DNA of 64,000 nucleotides from an uncultured SAR116 cluster alpha proteobacterium (GCA_902517815.1 CABYED010000001.1:1-64000), one strand, 5' to 3'; counted from the stretch's first letter, positions 1-9,333 are shown. Notes: generated by a model from the letters alone, not told the origin. Numbers and translations are program-made.

Positions 1-6
1 CTCCTT
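1..6 (-). promoter_or_regulatory. Shine-Dalgarno site for a gene just left of the window, probably pal
   Basis: On the minus strand the last six bases of the window read AAGGAG, a strong ribosome binding site. It lies downstream of the tolB stop codon. In alphaproteobacteria tolB is normally followed by pal (peptidoglycan-associated lipoprotein). The site suggests pal starts a few bases beyond base 1. The pal gene itself is not visible, so this is inference. Confidence 0.4.
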
Positions 7-100
7 AAAATTTGCTGTTGACTATACTATTATATTTTACAAATTTCGATGACACTACCCTAATTAGATTTAAAATTCAACTTTTTTTAATCCCTTATAT

Positions 101-1453
101 CTAATTAGGTAATAATGGTGACCAAGCAGGATCTGAACCATCACTAGGTGTAACAATTCTAGTTTCTCTAAATCCTGTAATATCAATTTTAAATAGATTT
201 ACTCTAGTACTTTTCCCATCGTCAATTGGAGCTTCTTGTTTAAAGTACATAAGCACCCTTCCATTAGGCGCCCAAGTTGGACCTTCAACTAAATACCCTT
301 GTGCTAATAATCTCTCTCCAGATCCGTCTGGTGACATTACGCCTATATAAAATTTATTCTTAAGAATTTTAGTAAATGCGATAAGTTCTCCTTTTGGTGC
401 CCAAACTGGTGTTGCATACCTGCCTGTACCAAAAGAAATTCTTTTAACATTTCTTCCATTTGAATCCATCACATATAATTGTTGAGTTCCTCCACGATCA
501 GAATTAAATATAATTTTTTTACCATCAGGTGAAAAACTTGGAGAGGTGTCTATGGATGGACTGTTAGTAAGTCTTTTTACTTCTTGATTATTTAAATCCA
601 TAGTGTAGATATCTGTAACACCTTTTTCAGCTAGACTCATTATAATCTTTTCCCCAGAGGGTGAAAATCGAGGAGCGAATGTCATGCCTGGAAAGGACCC
701 TAACAATTCTTGCTGCCCTGTTTCTAAATTAAAGATATAAACTCTTGGCTCATTTTTAAAATATGCAAGGTATGTGATTTCTTGTGAAGTAGGAGAAAAT
801 CTTGGAGTGAGAACCAAAAAACTACCATCAGTTAGAAACTGATGATTTTCTCCATCTTGATCCATTATAGCAAGTCTTTTGATACGTTTATTTTGAGGTC
901 CGGATTCAGCTATATAAACTATTCTTGTATCAAAGTAACCACTATCTCCTGACAATCTTTCAAATATTTCGTCAGAAATAATATGTGCTACCCTTCGCCA
1001 TGCTTTAGAATTTACTGATAATCTTAAACCTATTAGATCTGTTTCGGCAATTACATCCCATAATCTGAATTCCACCTCAATTTGTTGATCATTAATATTT
1101 TTTACTGAACCAGTAATTAAGGCTTTTATGCCTAAAGGTGTCCAATCTGTAAAATTAGGCATCACTGACGGATTGGTTGGAGGCGCTATAAAAGCTGCGC
1201 TTTCAATAGCTTTGAACTGTCCTGAACCAACTAAATTATTTGAAACGACCGTTGAAATTTGCATCCCAATTTTACTAGATACACCTTCTTCTCCAGTGAA
1301 ATTAGCTATTGCAATTGGAAGTGGTTCAACTTGACCAGAATTAATTTTGATCCTTAAATCTTCCGAAAACACTTGTGAAGATACAAGTGAAATAATTAGG
1401 ATCATTATCTTATAAAAAAGTAATTTAAAACTTATATGCAAAATTAACCTCAA
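101..1453 (-). CDS. tolB: Tol-Pal system beta-propeller protein TolB
   Basis: TolB is the periplasmic propeller protein of the Tol-Pal envelope complex, which links the inner-membrane TolQRA motor to Pal during outer-membrane constriction. The 450-residue product has a hydrophobic secretion signal near the start (roughly residues 1-30, ending near SQVFSED). An N-terminal TolB domain (about 30-165) follows, and then repeated blades carrying the signature FSPxGxKI/F (for example FSPSGEKI and FSPDGKKI). Length and repeat pattern are normal for the family. It is the last visible gene of the ruvCAB-ybgC-tolQRAB run, 68 bases after tolA. An internal Met (about residue 17) could be the real start, since the leading segment is long. 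Confidence 0.95.
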   Translation of the reverse strand: MRLILHISFKLLFYKIMILIISLVSSQVFSEDLRIKINSGQVEPLPIAIANFTGEEGVSSKIGMQISTVVSNNLVGSGQFKAIESAAFIAPPTNPSVMPNFTDWTPLGIKALITGSVKNINDQQIEVEFRLWDVIAETDLIGLRLSVNSKAWRRVAHIISDEIFERLSGDSGYFDTRIVYIAESGPQNKRIKRLAIMDQDGENHQFLTDGSFLVLTPRFSPTSQEITYLAYFKNEPRVYIFNLETGQQELLGSFPGMTFAPRFSPSGEKIIMSLAEKGVTDIYTMDLNNQEVKRLTNSPSIDTSPSFSPDGKKIIFNSDRGGTQQLYVMDSNGRNVKRISFGTGRYATPVWAPKGELIAFTKILKNKFYIGVMSPDGSGERLLAQGYLVEGPTWAPNGRVLMYFKQEAPIDDGKSTRVNLFKIDITGFRETRIVTPSDGSDPAWSPLLPN

Positions 1454-1521
1454 TTTTTTTTTAATATAATTAACTAGTTGTCTTATGAGGCAGGATTATG
1501 GCAAAAGGAAAAAAATTTCAA

Positions 1522-2397
1522 TTAGTAATTATTAATAAAAGATGTATTAAAATCGAAAATGAAGTTTTGAAATTTTTTTTCTTTTCCTTTCGGAAGAGGT
1601 AAAGGCGAACTGTCTAAAACGGCTCGTCTTGCTGCATCTGCTGCTGCTCTATAAAATTTATCTTTTTCGTAAGAAGATTTGTCAAGAATTCTTGCACTTT
1701 TTATGGTTCCATCAGTTTTTGCACTAATTTTTAATGGTATTACAATTTTAACCTCAGTAGCGGAGTAAGAAAGGTTAAAATATTTTGTTACATGCATCTG
1801 TATTCGATTAATGTCTGTTTGACTCAAATTTATTTCTGTTTCTTTGACTTTTCTATTAGAGTTACCGGCTATTTTTTTAATTTTATCAAGCACGTCTTTA
1901 TTACTATTTTTTCTATTTTTTTTATTCTTTTCTTGTTGAATTTTAGGTTTCGTTAATGTTTTAAGTATACCTTTAGCTAAATTTTCTTTTTGTTTGTTTT
2001 TTATTTTTTCTGGTTTTTTTACAATCTTTGGTGGATTTGTTTTATTTTTCTTTTTTAACTCAATTTTTGGCTTTGTTTTAATTAGTTTAGCAATATTTTT
2101 AATTTCTTTATCCTTTTTTAAAGCAAGTTGCTTTTTTTCAACTTCTTTTTTTGGTGGTGGTGGTGTAGGACTTTTCTTAATTTTTTCTTCTTTTTTAATC
2201 TCTTTATTTATTTTTTTTAAATTTTTTTCTTTTTGTTCTCCTAACTTTAAAGAGGTTTTAGAACTGATAGGAGTATCTTCTACAATATCAATTGGTAGTT
2301 CAATAGGTTCTTTAGTATTTAAAGCTGGCAGACCAAAATAAGCTAATGTAAGCAGAAAAGAATGTAATCCAAAAGAAATAAAAGTCGACCTTATCAT
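1522..2397 (-). CDS. tolA: Tol-Pal system protein TolA (energy-transducing, TonB-like)
   Basis: TolA spans the periplasm and carries proton-motive energy from TolQR to TolB/Pal. The 291-residue protein has one N-terminal membrane helix (about residues 7-26). A very lysine-rich linker follows (about 55-185) with a short proline run (PTPPPP). A globular C-terminal domain (about 195-291) contains the TonB/TolA-like segment with AARRAVLDSSPLPLP. The linker is rich in Lys, Ile and Asn rather than the Ala/Glu/Lys repeats of enteric TolA, which fits the AT-rich genome. It lies 4 bases downstream of tolR and upstream of tolB. Confidence 0.9.
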   Translation of the reverse strand: MIRSTFISFGLHSFLLTLAYFGLPALNTKEPIELPIDIVEDTPISSKTSLKLGEQKEKNLKKINKEIKKEEKIKKSPTPPPPKKEVEKKQLALKKDKEIKNIAKLIKTKPKIELKKKNKTNPPKIVKKPEKIKNKQKENLAKGILKTLTKPKIQQEKNKKNRKNSNKDVLDKIKKIAGNSNRKVKETEINLSQTDINRIQMHVTKYFNLSYSATEVKIVIPLKISAKTDGTIKSARILDKSSYEKDKFYRAAADAARRAVLDSSPLPLPKGKEKKFQNFIFDFNTSFINNY

Positions 2398-2401
2398 GAC
2401 C

Positions 2402-2824
2402 TTAACCTTCTTTCAACTTAGCTACTAAGGCAACCTTCTTAAAACCAGAACTTTTAATTTTTGCAATTGTATCTAAGACCAAACCATATGGAACATCTTT
2501 ATCACCCCTAACATATATTCTAAGATTTTTGTTTCCAGAAGAAATGGCTTTTAACCTGGGTAATAATTGAAGGGTATCAATCTCTCTTTCTTGTATATAT
2601 AATTCCCCATTTTTCTTTATACTGATTACAATAGGATCACCTTTGGAGTTTAACTGTGATGCTTTTGTTTTTGGAAGATCTACAGAAACTCCTACAGTTA
2701 ATAATGGTGCAGTAATCATGAAAACTATTAACAAAACTAACATGACATCAACAAATGGAGTCACATTAATCTGACTAATTACTCTATTTTTTTTATGCAT
2801 TTTGTTATTTATGCGATTATACAT
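2402..2824 (-). CDS. tolR: Tol-Pal system protein TolR
   Basis: TolR is the ExbD/TolR-family partner of TolQ in the proton-driven inner-membrane motor. The 140-residue product has a short cytoplasmic tail and a single membrane helix with the diagnostic INVTPFVDVMLVLLIVFM stretch. Asp26 there is the expected proton-carrying residue. A periplasmic ExbD/TolR domain follows. Its ATG lies directly after the tolQ stop codon (TAA-ATG), showing tight translational coupling. An internal Met9 is an alternative start. Length is typical. Confidence 0.95.
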   Translation of the reverse strand: MYNRINNKMHKKNRVISQINVTPFVDVMLVLLIVFMITAPLLTVGVSVDLPKTKASQLNSKGDPIVISIKKNGELYIQEREIDTLQLLPRLKAISSGNKNLRIYVRGDKDVPYGLVLDTIAKIKSSGFKKVALVAKLKEG

Positions 2825-3538
2825 TTAATTTTCTTCGACTTGACGTAATAAAACATTTGATAATTCAATAGAAAAGTATTCTAAATTATTAGATAATTTT
2901 TCTAAATCATTTGAAAATTTATTATATGCTGCAACAGCCGGTATTGCTGCTAACAGGCCCAATGCTGTGGCAAAAAGAGCTTCAGCTATTCCAGGTGCAA
3001 CAACAGCAAGGCTTGTATTATTACTAATAGCTATTGATTGAAATGCATTAACGATACCCCAAACAGTTCCCAACAAGCCAATAAAAGGGGCCACAGAACC
3101 AATTGAACCAAGAAAACTCATACCTTTTTCTAATCTTTCAATTTCTCTACTAATTGAAATATGCATAGAATTATTTATTCTTTGGAAATAATCTTTTAAT
3201 TTTGCACTAGATAAAGTTTGTCTTTGATTAATTTTATAAAATTCTCTCATCCCACTTATAAAAACTCTCACCTGAGAATTATTAATGTTTTCAATATATT
3301 CTTGGTATAATTCATCTAAATTTACGCCTGACCAAAATATATCTTCAAATTCCATCGACAATTTTCTTTCATTTCTTAAGAGTGCATATTTGTTGATTAT
3401 AATTGCCCAACACCATATGGATGCAAAAATAAGAAGGAACATAACACCTTTTACGAAGGGATCTGCCTGGAAAAAAAGTCCTAATATGGTTAAATCAGGG
3501 CCACTTGATATTACTTCTGTTTTAACATCTGGATTCAT
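2825..3538 (-). CDS. tolQ: Tol-Pal system proton channel subunit TolQ
   Basis: TolQ is the MotA/TolQ/ExbB-family channel protein that forms the stator with TolR. The 237-residue protein has a first membrane helix around residues 30-50. Two closely spaced helices follow in the C-terminal half, containing GSIGSVAPFIGLLGTVWGI and an Ala/Gly-rich helix with EALFATALGLLAAIPAV. These are hallmarks of the family. It starts 22 bases after the ybgC stop codon and is followed without spacing by tolR. Confidence 0.95.
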   Translation of the reverse strand: MNPDVKTEVISSGPDLTILGLFFQADPFVKGVMFLLIFASIWCWAIIINKYALLRNERKLSMEFEDIFWSGVNLDELYQEYIENINNSQVRVFISGMREFYKINQRQTLSSAKLKDYFQRINNSMHISISREIERLEKGMSFLGSIGSVAPFIGLLGTVWGIVNAFQSIAISNNTSLAVVAPGIAEALFATALGLLAAIPAVAAYNKFSNDLEKLSNNLEYFSIELSNVLLRQVEEN

Positions 3539-3560
3539 TTTTAAACCTCATAAATTTTGG

Positions 3561-4028
3561 TTATTTATTTTGAAAAAAATTACAATTCAAAATTTGATTA
3601 ATTCTTTTTAATTTAAAATCTAAATTTATTGCTACTATTTGAATTGTGCCCGAAACTAGTAATTCATTTTCCCCGCCCATGCCAGAAAAGCGACATGCTT
3701 GTTGTGTAATTGTTATACTCGTATTTTTGGCATATTTAAGGCAACTTTTTATTAATATTGTATCATTAAATAATGCTGGTTTGTGCCATATTAAGTCAGC
3801 TTTTCTTACAACTAAATTTATATTGTGATTTTTTCTCAATTCTACTTGATCTATGTTTAACAAATTCAACAAAGAAGTACGTGCTCTTTCAAAATATTTT
3901 AAATAATTGGTATGATATACAATTTGACCAGCATCTGTGTCTTCATAATATACTCTAAGATAATAGTAATGTTCGTTACCTTGTATTATTCCATCAAGAT
4001 TTTGAAGATTATTATTTATTGATTTCAT
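3561..4028 (-). CDS. ybgC: Tol-Pal-associated acyl-CoA thioesterase YbgC
   Basis: This is a hot-dog-fold thioesterase of the YbgC/FadM family, commonly the first gene of tol-pal operons. It hydrolyses acyl-CoA or acyl-ACP thioesters at the inner membrane. The 155-residue product contains the 4HBT motif YYEDTDAGQIVYHTNYLKYFERAR near residues 28-52, with the catalytic Asp in DTDAGQIVYH. It sits 4 bases downstream of ruvB and 22 bases upstream of tolQ. Its own start (ATG, MKSINNN) adds about 20 residues before the fold, so a slightly later initiation cannot be excluded. Confidence 0.9.
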   Translation of the reverse strand: MKSINNNLQNLDGIIQGNEHYYYLRVYYEDTDAGQIVYHTNYLKYFERARTSLLNLLNIDQVELRKNHNINLVVRKADLIWHKPALFNDTILIKSCLKYAKNTSITITQQACRFSGMGGENELLVSGTIQIVAINLDFKLKRINQILNCNFFQNK

Positions 4029-4032
4029 AAAT

Positions 4033-5091
4033 TTAATTTTTAGATGTGTCTATTAGATCAATCTGTTCCACTGCATTTTTTGGAGGGCTTAAACCTAAAT
4101 GTCTCCATCCTGAGGCTGAAACAAAACGTCCTCTAGAGGACCGCTGAATTAATCCACGCTGTAATAAATATGGCTCAATTACTTCTTCAATCATATCTTT
4201 TTGCTCAGATAGAGTTGCTGACAAAGTATCTAAGCCTACAGGTCCACCGTGATATTTTTCTATAATTATTTTTAGATATTTTCTATCTATTGCATCTAAA
4301 CCTGATGAATCAACATCTAGCTGAGATAAAGCGTTTTCTGCAAATTTATGATCAATAATATTTGTGTTTGAAACGGAAAGAATATCTCTTACACGCCTCA
4401 ACAATCTTCCAGCAACTCTAGGAGTGCCTCTAGATCTTCTAGCAATCTCATAAGCCCCACTCTCGTGCAAACCGACCTCTAACTTTTCAGCCTGTTTTAG
4501 CAGAATTTTAACTAAATCATTTGGATTATAAAATTCCATTCTAATTTGGATACCAAACCTGTCTCTTAAAGGAGTTGTTAAAAGACCAGAACGTGTAGTT
4601 GCACCAACTAATGTAAAAGGAGGTAGATCAATTTTAATTGTTCTTGCGGAAGGCCCCTCACCTATAATCAAATCTAATTGTAAATCTTCCATTGCTGGGT
4701 ATAAAATTTCTTCAATATTTGGAGAAAGTCTGTGTATTTCGTCTATAAATAAAACATCCTTAGGTTTTAAATTTGTTAACAAAGCTGCTAAATCACCTGC
4801 TTTGTTGATAATTGGCCCAGATGTGGCTCTAAAACCTACACCAAGTTCAATAGAAATTATCTGCGCAAGTGTGGTTTTACCTAGTCCCGGTGGACCAAAT
4901 AAAAGCACATGATCCATTGCTTCTTTCCGAGTTTCAGCTGCTGTAATAAATGTTAATAAATTTTTTTGAACTTGTGGTTGACCAATAAATTCAGAAATAC
5001 GTCTTGGTCTGAGGCTAATATCATTAGATTCAATATTATCAATGACATCAGAGTTTACTAACCTTTCATCTATTTCATTATCATCAATCAT
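4033..5091 (-). CDS. ruvB: Holliday junction branch migration helicase RuvB
   Basis: RuvB is the hexameric AAA+ motor that drives branch migration of Holliday junctions with RuvA. The 352-residue protein shows the Walker A motif [12 protein letters not shown] (about residues 65-76), Walker B FIDEIHRL, sensor region [18 protein letters not shown] and a C-terminal winged-helix domain (about 270-340). The start ATG overlaps the end of ruvA by 4 bases, so translation is coupled. Length is normal. Confidence 0.97.
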   Translation of the reverse strand: MIDDNEIDERLVNSDVIDNIESNDISLRPRRISEFIGQPQVQKNLLTFITAAETRKEAMDHVLLFGPPGLGKTTLAQIISIELGVGFRATSGPIINKAGDLAALLTNLKPKDVLFIDEIHRLSPNIEEILYPAMEDLQLDLIIGEGPSARTIKIDLPPFTLVGATTRSGLLTTPLRDRFGIQIRMEFYNPNDLVKILLKQAEKLEVGLHESGAYEIARRSRGTPRVAGRLLRRVRDILSVSNTNIIDHKFAENALSQLDVDSSGLDAIDRKYLKIIIEKYHGGPVGLDTLSATLSEQKDMIEEVIEPYLLQRGLIQRSSRGRFVSASGWRHLGLSPPKNAVEQIDLIDTSKN

Positions 5092-5759
5092 TTAGTCACC
5101 TGAGTCAGAGCTTTTAAGGCTAGAGGTATAATATTACCAACTGTAAAGTCTTTACTTTCGTGTTTCAAAGTAAATTCTTTTTTAATTTTCATTATTATTG
5201 AAAAGACCTCACTTCTATTATAGCCAAGATTAACAAGAGCGGAAATGGCATCTTCTACAACTTGAGTGTCAATATTATTAGTTTCATTTACTAAATTTAA
5301 ATTTTCTTGGGAAGTTTCAACGATATCTATATTTTTATCCGCATTAATAAGATTAAGATTACATACTTTTTCTAACAATTCTGTGGCTATCCTACCAGCA
5401 ACCTTTGAACCAACTCCTTCTGCTCTTGAAATCATAGCTTTATCACCTGATGAAATCGCTAAAATTAATTCATCTACAGTAAGTGCCGAAAGAATAGAAA
5501 GTGCAGCTTTAGGTCCAACGCCTTGAACAGATTGTAATAACTTAAAAATAGTTTGGTCAATTTTGTTAAAAAAACCATACATCACAATTTTATCATCTTT
5601 AACTTGTAAATCTGTGAACATATCCAACTTTGAGCCAATATTACCTAAAGAAGATATCACTTTAGAAGAGACATTAAGAAGATATCCTACACTATTTACT
5701 TCCAAAACAATTTCTGATTTTGATATCGACTTTAATGTACCTGAAAGAGAAGCTATCAT
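5088..5759 (-). CDS. ruvA: Holliday junction DNA-binding protein RuvA
   Basis: RuvA forms tetramers on four-way junctions and loads RuvB. The 223-residue protein starts with the OB-fold domain ([12 protein letters not shown]). It then has the two helix-hairpin-helix motifs with [14 protein letters not shown] and [16 protein letters not shown] (about residues 70-125), and a C-terminal RuvB-contacting domain with [17 protein letters not shown]. Between the last two parts is an Asn-rich flexible linker. It overlaps ruvB by 4 bases and follows ruvC after 31 bases. Confidence 0.96.
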   Translation of the reverse strand: MIASLSGTLKSISKSEIVLEVNSVGYLLNVSSKVISSLGNIGSKLDMFTDLQVKDDKIVMYGFFNKIDQTIFKLLQSVQGVGPKAALSILSALTVDELILAISSGDKAMISRAEGVGSKVAGRIATELLEKVCNLNLINADKNIDIVETSQENLNLVNETNNIDTQVVEDAISALVNLGYNRSEVFSIIMKIKKEFTLKHESKDFTVGNIIPLALKALTQVTK

Positions 5760-5790
5760 GTCTTTTCCTTAATTGCTAAAATCTTAATTA

Positions 5791-6336
5791 TTATTTATTT
5801 TCCTCTTTAAGTAATGCTTTTGCAATTGCTAAGTTTAGTCCATCACTCCCGTTTGAAAAAGAAAGTTTATTATCATAACCAATGTGTTGAAAAGAAATCG
5901 CAATTGCTAAAGCATCTGAACTGTCTTCGTTTTTGGGAACAATATTTAATAATTTTTCAATCATTGATTTAATTTGTTCTTTAGATGCACTTCCATAACC
6001 AGTTACTGTCTTCTTGACAAACTTAGGAGATAACTCATTTATACTTAAACTAGCCTCCGATAGTGCAATCATTGATGCTCCTCTTGCCATTCCAAGCTTT
6101 AGACTACTGATTGATCCAGATCCAACAAATATTTTTTCAATTACGGACATATTAGGATTATATTGATTAATTATTGTTTTTAATTGGTTTTTTATTTCAA
6201 GTAATCTTTTACCATCATCAAGTTTAGTTGAAGGTGATATGGATCCATCTTTAATATGAATTATTTTATTATTTTTAAACTCAACGACACCCCAGCCTGT
6301 ATGCCTTAAACCAGGATCTACACCAATGACTCTCAA
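5791..6336 (-). CDS. ruvC: Crossover junction endodeoxyribonuclease RuvC
   Basis: RuvC resolves Holliday junctions by symmetric cleavage. The 181-residue protein begins with the RNase H-like motif RVIGVDPGLRHTGWG, where the first catalytic Asp is visible. It also has VIEKIFVG (catalytic Glu) and DSSDALAIAI (C-terminal catalytic Asp pair). It starts with TTG rather than ATG. An AAAAGG ribosome binding site lies 7 bases upstream of the TTG and supports this start. It follows yebC by 11 bases. Confidence 0.95.
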   Translation of the reverse strand: MRVIGVDPGLRHTGWGVVEFKNNKIIHIKDGSISPSTKLDDGKRLLEIKNQLKTIINQYNPNMSVIEKIFVGSGSISSLKLGMARGASMIALSEASLSINELSPKFVKKTVTGYGSASKEQIKSMIEKLLNIVPKNEDSSDALAIAISFQHIGYDNKLSFSNGSDGLNLAIAKALLKEENK

Positions 6337-6347
6337 ATTGAAACCTT

Positions 6348-7094
6348 TTATATGTTAATTTTATTAATTATTTCATCTTCAACATCAAAATTACTATAAA
6401 CTCCTTGAACATCTTCACAATTATCAAGAGTTTCTAAGAGCTTTAAAATTGATATGACTTTTTTTTCGTCATCTATTTTAATAAAGTTTTCAGGTTGCCA
6501 TATGATTTCTGCTTGCTCAGGTATGCCTAATAACTTTTCAAGCTTTTCACGAACATTATTAAACTCGTTTACAGATGTAAATATTTCATGATTATTTTCA
6601 TCAGAATTGACGTCATCTGCTCCTACATTAATTGCAATCTCAAAAATATCTTCATCACTTTTTATATTTTTATTATAGATAATTTGACCAACATTGTTAA
6701 ACATAAATGAGACTGAACCAGTTTCACCTAAAGTTCCACCATATTTAGTAAAAGAGGACCTGACTTCAGCTGCTGTTCTATTTCGATTATCTGTTACTGC
6801 ATCAACAATTAGAGCAATTCCACCACTTGCATAACCTTCATATCTAATTTCTTCAAGATTTGATGATTGGCCAGTTTCCGCTTTTTTAATAACTCTTTCA
6901 ATATTATCTTTAGGCATATTCACCGATCTACAAGCAGCAAGAGCAGACCTTAACCTCGGATTACTTGAAGGATCTATGCCTGCTCGAACAGCTACTTGTA
7001 ATTCTTTTGTTAGTCTTGCAAACTTTTTTGCTCGCTTTGCGTCTTGAGCTCCTTTACGATGCATAATATTTTTAAATTTCGAGTGACCTGCCAT
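6348..7094 (-). CDS. yebC: YebC/PmpR family DNA-binding or translation-associated regulator
   Basis: Members of this family have been described as transcription regulators and, more recently, as helpers of translation through proline-rich stretches. The 248-residue product begins with the diagnostic MAGHSKFKNIMHRKGAQDAKRAK and retains ARAGIDPSSNPRLRSAL-type and GETGSVSFMF motifs. Length matches the family. It lies immediately upstream of ruvC, the usual alphaproteobacterial location, consistent with one transcript. Confidence 0.95.
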   Translation of the reverse strand: MAGHSKFKNIMHRKGAQDAKRAKKFARLTKELQVAVRAGIDPSSNPRLRSALAACRSVNMPKDNIERVIKKAETGQSSNLEEIRYEGYASGGIALIVDAVTDNRNRTAAEVRSSFTKYGGTLGETGSVSFMFNNVGQIIYNKNIKSDEDIFEIAINVGADDVNSDENNHEIFTSVNEFNNVREKLEKLLGIPEQAEIIWQPENFIKIDDEKKVISILKLLETLDNCEDVQGVYSNFDVEDEIINKINI

Positions 7095-7119
7095 TTAAAT
7101 AACTCCAATAAAATAAAAA

Positions 7120-7932
7120 TTAGGTTTTAAAAAACACTTGTTCTAACTTACCACCTAATCTTAGAGGATTTATTGATTTACTCAAACCATTAGCACTTGT
7201 TTCAATTACAACAGCACATAAAGTTGGCTCCCCAGATGATACTTCAAGTCTAGTTTTTTTATTGTTTGGATGTAAAAACCTGTTGAGAGCATCATCTTTA
7301 TTCATGCCGATAATAGAATTATAATCTCCACTCATACCAACATCTGTAATATACGCTGTACCTTTGTCCAAAATTTGGTGATCTGCAGTAGGTACGTGTG
7401 TATGAGTTCCAACCACTGCGGACACTTCTCCATCTAGAGCATTAGCTATTGCCATTTTTTCAGATGAAGCTTCGCCATGAACGTCAACTAATGAAAAATT
7501 GACATTTTCATTTAATTTTAGATATTTAAGTATATCGGGAATTTTTTCGAAGACGGGGTCAGTTCTAGACATAAATAAATTAGTCATAATATTAGCAACA
7601 CCAATAGTGCCAGTATTTACTTTGATGACAGTCATTCCTAATCCGGGTGTTCCTTTGATCATATTTAAAGGGCGAAGCAACCGATCACTTTTTGAGATAT
7701 AAGATATTATTTCTCTTTTATCCCATATATGATTTCCAGTTGTAAGAACATCAGCGCCAGCTGAAAAAAAATCATCACAAATAGAGGGTGTAACACCAAA
7801 TCCTCCAGCTGCATTTTCTACGTTAACAATAACAGCGTCAAGTTGTAGTTCGTCCTTCAATTTAACAATTTTCTTTTGAGCAAAATTTCTTGCTTTTCTT
7901 CCTACAATGTCTCCAACAAATAAAACTTTCAT
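7120..7932 (-). CDS. TIGR00282/YmdB-type metallophosphoesterase
   Basis: This is a member of the calcineurin-like phosphoesterase family represented by Bacillus YmdB, which hydrolyses 2',3'-cyclic nucleotides. The 270-residue protein shows the metal-binding motifs FVGDIVGRKAR, VENAAGG, TTGNHIWDKRE, DVHGEASSEK and VGTHTHVPTAD in order. Every expected ligand appears present. It is between 5-formyl-THF cyclo-ligase and yebC on the minus strand. The true substrate in this organism is not known. Confidence 0.9.
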   Translation of the reverse strand: MKVLFVGDIVGRKARNFAQKKIVKLKDELQLDAVIVNVENAAGGFGVTPSICDDFFSAGADVLTTGNHIWDKREIISYISKSDRLLRPLNMIKGTPGLGMTVIKVNTGTIGVANIMTNLFMSRTDPVFEKIPDILKYLKLNENVNFSLVDVHGEASSEKMAIANALDGEVSAVVGTHTHVPTADHQILDKGTAYITDVGMSGDYNSIIGMNKDDALNRFLHPNNKKTRLEVSSGEPTLCAVVIETSANGLSKSINPLRLGGKLEQVFFKT

Positions 7933-7958
7933 AAAACCTTCTTTAATATTATTTTTGA

Positions 7959-8542
7959 TTAAAATTTAGATAACACTTCTTTTTCTGTGATAATGTAATC
8001 TAATTTCATGTCGTGCTTTTCTTTAGGTATTTCTTTTTCTTCTTGGATGCTATATGCAAGACCAATTGTAATAAAAAACTTTCTTTCTTTTTTAAAGTGT
8101 TTTTTTAAAATATTGATTGATTTGTCATAAAATCCCCCTCCATACCCTAGTCTATATAATTTCTTATCAAATGAAAGCATCGGAACTACTAATATTTGTG
8201 GCAAAACAGATGTCTGAGTTTTGGGAGGTTCCATAGTACCAAATGGACCATTTATTAATTTATCAAAAAGTATCCATTTCTTAAAATTCATTGAATTATT
8301 TTTTGTATCTATTACAGGCAAAGAAAGCGTCACATCTTTTTTTTGTAAATAATTAATGAAATCAAATGGTGAAATCTCATTATTTATCGGGAAGTATAAA
8401 CTGGCAGTTTCAATAATTTTATTAGATAGAAATATCTTGTTTAAGCAAATGTGGATATTATTTCTTAAATCATCTTTTGCCTTTAATTCTAAATCGAATT
8501 TTGCTCTTTTTTTTTTGCAACAATTCTAAGTATATTTTTCAT
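7959..8542 (-). CDS. 5-formyltetrahydrofolate cyclo-ligase, reading frame broken in an A10 tract
   Basis: 5-FCL converts 5-formyl-THF to 5,10-methenyl-THF using ATP. Downstream of the break the C-terminal part has the family motifs GYGGGFYD and HDMKLDYIITE. The first codons, ATG at 8542, read MKNILRIVAKKK. The rest of the protein (RAKFDLELKAKDDLRNN and onward) is in a different frame. The two frames meet at ten consecutive T on the plus strand (8507-8516). One added base would join them into a normal-length protein of about 194 residues. The continuous open part alone has no upstream start before a TAG at 8526-8528; the first GTG at 8333 would delete about 70 residues. It may be a sequencing or assembly indel, a decaying gene or slippage-rescued expression. 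Confidence 0.8.
8507..8516 (-). repeat. Homopolymer A10 tract at the 5-FCL frameshift
   Basis: Ten consecutive A on the coding (minus) strand lie at about codon 10-12 of the 5-formyl-THF cyclo-ligase gene. The frame of the N-terminus and the frame of the rest of the protein switch exactly here. Such tracts are prone to polymerase slippage and also to sequencing error. Confidence 0.85.
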
Positions 8543-8560
8543 TTAAAACTCTATTTTAAT

Positions 8561-8714
8561 GTGAAAGCCAAAAAGTCGTTGGATAAGTTATCCTATGTTG
8601 CCTGTTAAACAGGTGGGCACCATTTAATTTAACCAGAGCTAAAACAGTGACGGTTCCCTTAGAATACTTATGGCCCCAAGGATTAAAGTTCCTAACGGAA
8701 AATTCAGCTTTCAC
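8561..8714 (-). ncRNA. ssrS: 6S RNA (SsrS)
   Basis: 6S RNA binds the housekeeping RNA polymerase holoenzyme by mimicking an open promoter. The 154-base region is closed by a perfect terminal helix, GTGAAAGC at one end and GCTTTCAC at the other. Read on the minus strand it contains the conserved elements CCTTGGGGCC and GGGAACCG before the central region and GGTGCCCACCTG in the apical stem. Its place between zapA and 5-formyl-THF cyclo-ligase is the classic proteobacterial location. It starts 9 bases after the zapA stop codon, so it is probably processed from, or transcribed with, the zapA transcript. Confidence 0.85.
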
Positions 8715-8723
8715 TATTTAAAT

Positions 8724-9035
8724 TTATTTATTTTCAAATAATTTTGCAACTTTATTCATTCTTTCAGTAGCCTTTTCTAGCCAATTTATAAATTCATTCA
8801 TGTTATTATTTATATCTTTGGCATTTTCTTGTTCTAGCAATTTATCAGCTAAAATTAGGGATGCCATTGCTAAAAGTCTTGTTTCCCCAATTGTTTCCGA
8901 AATATTGGATAAACTAGTAATGACTTTATTTACCTCTTTTGATGACTCTAAAAGTCTATGCTCTTCTCCAGGCATGCAAGAAACTGGATAAACAACTCCA
9001 TTTATTTCAATCTTAACTGTTACAGTTTCTGACAT
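8724..9035 (-). CDS. zapA: Cell division protein ZapA
   Basis: ZapA is a small cytoplasmic protein that bundles FtsZ filaments at the division site. The 103-residue protein has the N-terminal ZapA globular segment (VTVKIEINGVVYPVSCMPGEE, about residues 4-26). A helical region with LAMASLILADKLLEQ follows, then a C-terminal coiled coil. An AGG ribosome binding site precedes its ATG. The upstream neighbour is another small coiled-coil protein, and the downstream neighbour is 6S RNA, which reinforces the assignment. Confidence 0.9.
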   Translation of the reverse strand: MSETVTVKIEINGVVYPVSCMPGEEHRLLESSKEVNKVITSLSNISETIGETRLLAMASLILADKLLEQENAKDINNNMNEFINWLEKATERMNKVAKLFENK

Positions 9036-9064
9036 TTTATACCTAAGTAGACTTTTTTATTTTA

Positions 9065-9292
9065 CTAATCTGAGGAATTTTCAAGATCAACTTTCAAATC
9101 ATCCAAACATCTTTCAGCCTCAAGAAATTTTTCATTAGCCTCTTTTAAATCTCTTTTAATAGAATTAATTTTTTCTTTATTAGTAATACTTTCCGCAATA
9201 TGGCTTTCAAGTATTTTCATACTTTTATCAAAAGATGCTTGTAAATCTATAATTTTCTCTAACCCTATAATGTTTTTCTCATTAGTTTCCAT
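9065..9292 (-). CDS. Small coiled-coil protein upstream of zapA (DUF4164-like)
   Basis: The 75-residue product is almost entirely predicted coiled coil, rich in Lys, Glu, Ser and Leu with heptad spacing. It has no signal peptide or membrane segment. Many alphaproteobacteria carry a short coiled-coil gene of the DUF4164 type immediately before zapA, and the position fits that. It may help ZapA organise the Z ring in a ZapB-like manner, but that is inference from context. It is probably the first gene of the zapA-6S-5FCL transcript, with a good promoter upstream. Confidence 0.6.
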   Translation of the reverse strand: METNEKNIIGLEKIIDLQASFDKSMKILESHIAESITNKEKINSIKRDLKEANEKFLEAERCLDDLKVDLENSSD

Positions 9293-9333
9293 AAATTATT
9301 ATCCAATAAACAATTAGTATTTTTAAAATTTAT

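Noticed and set aside
1994-2341. Long Phe/Leu-rich plus-strand open frame inside tolA
   Set aside because: It is the antisense of the lysine-rich linker of tolA (poly-Lys codons read backwards as Phe) and has no start signal or family features.
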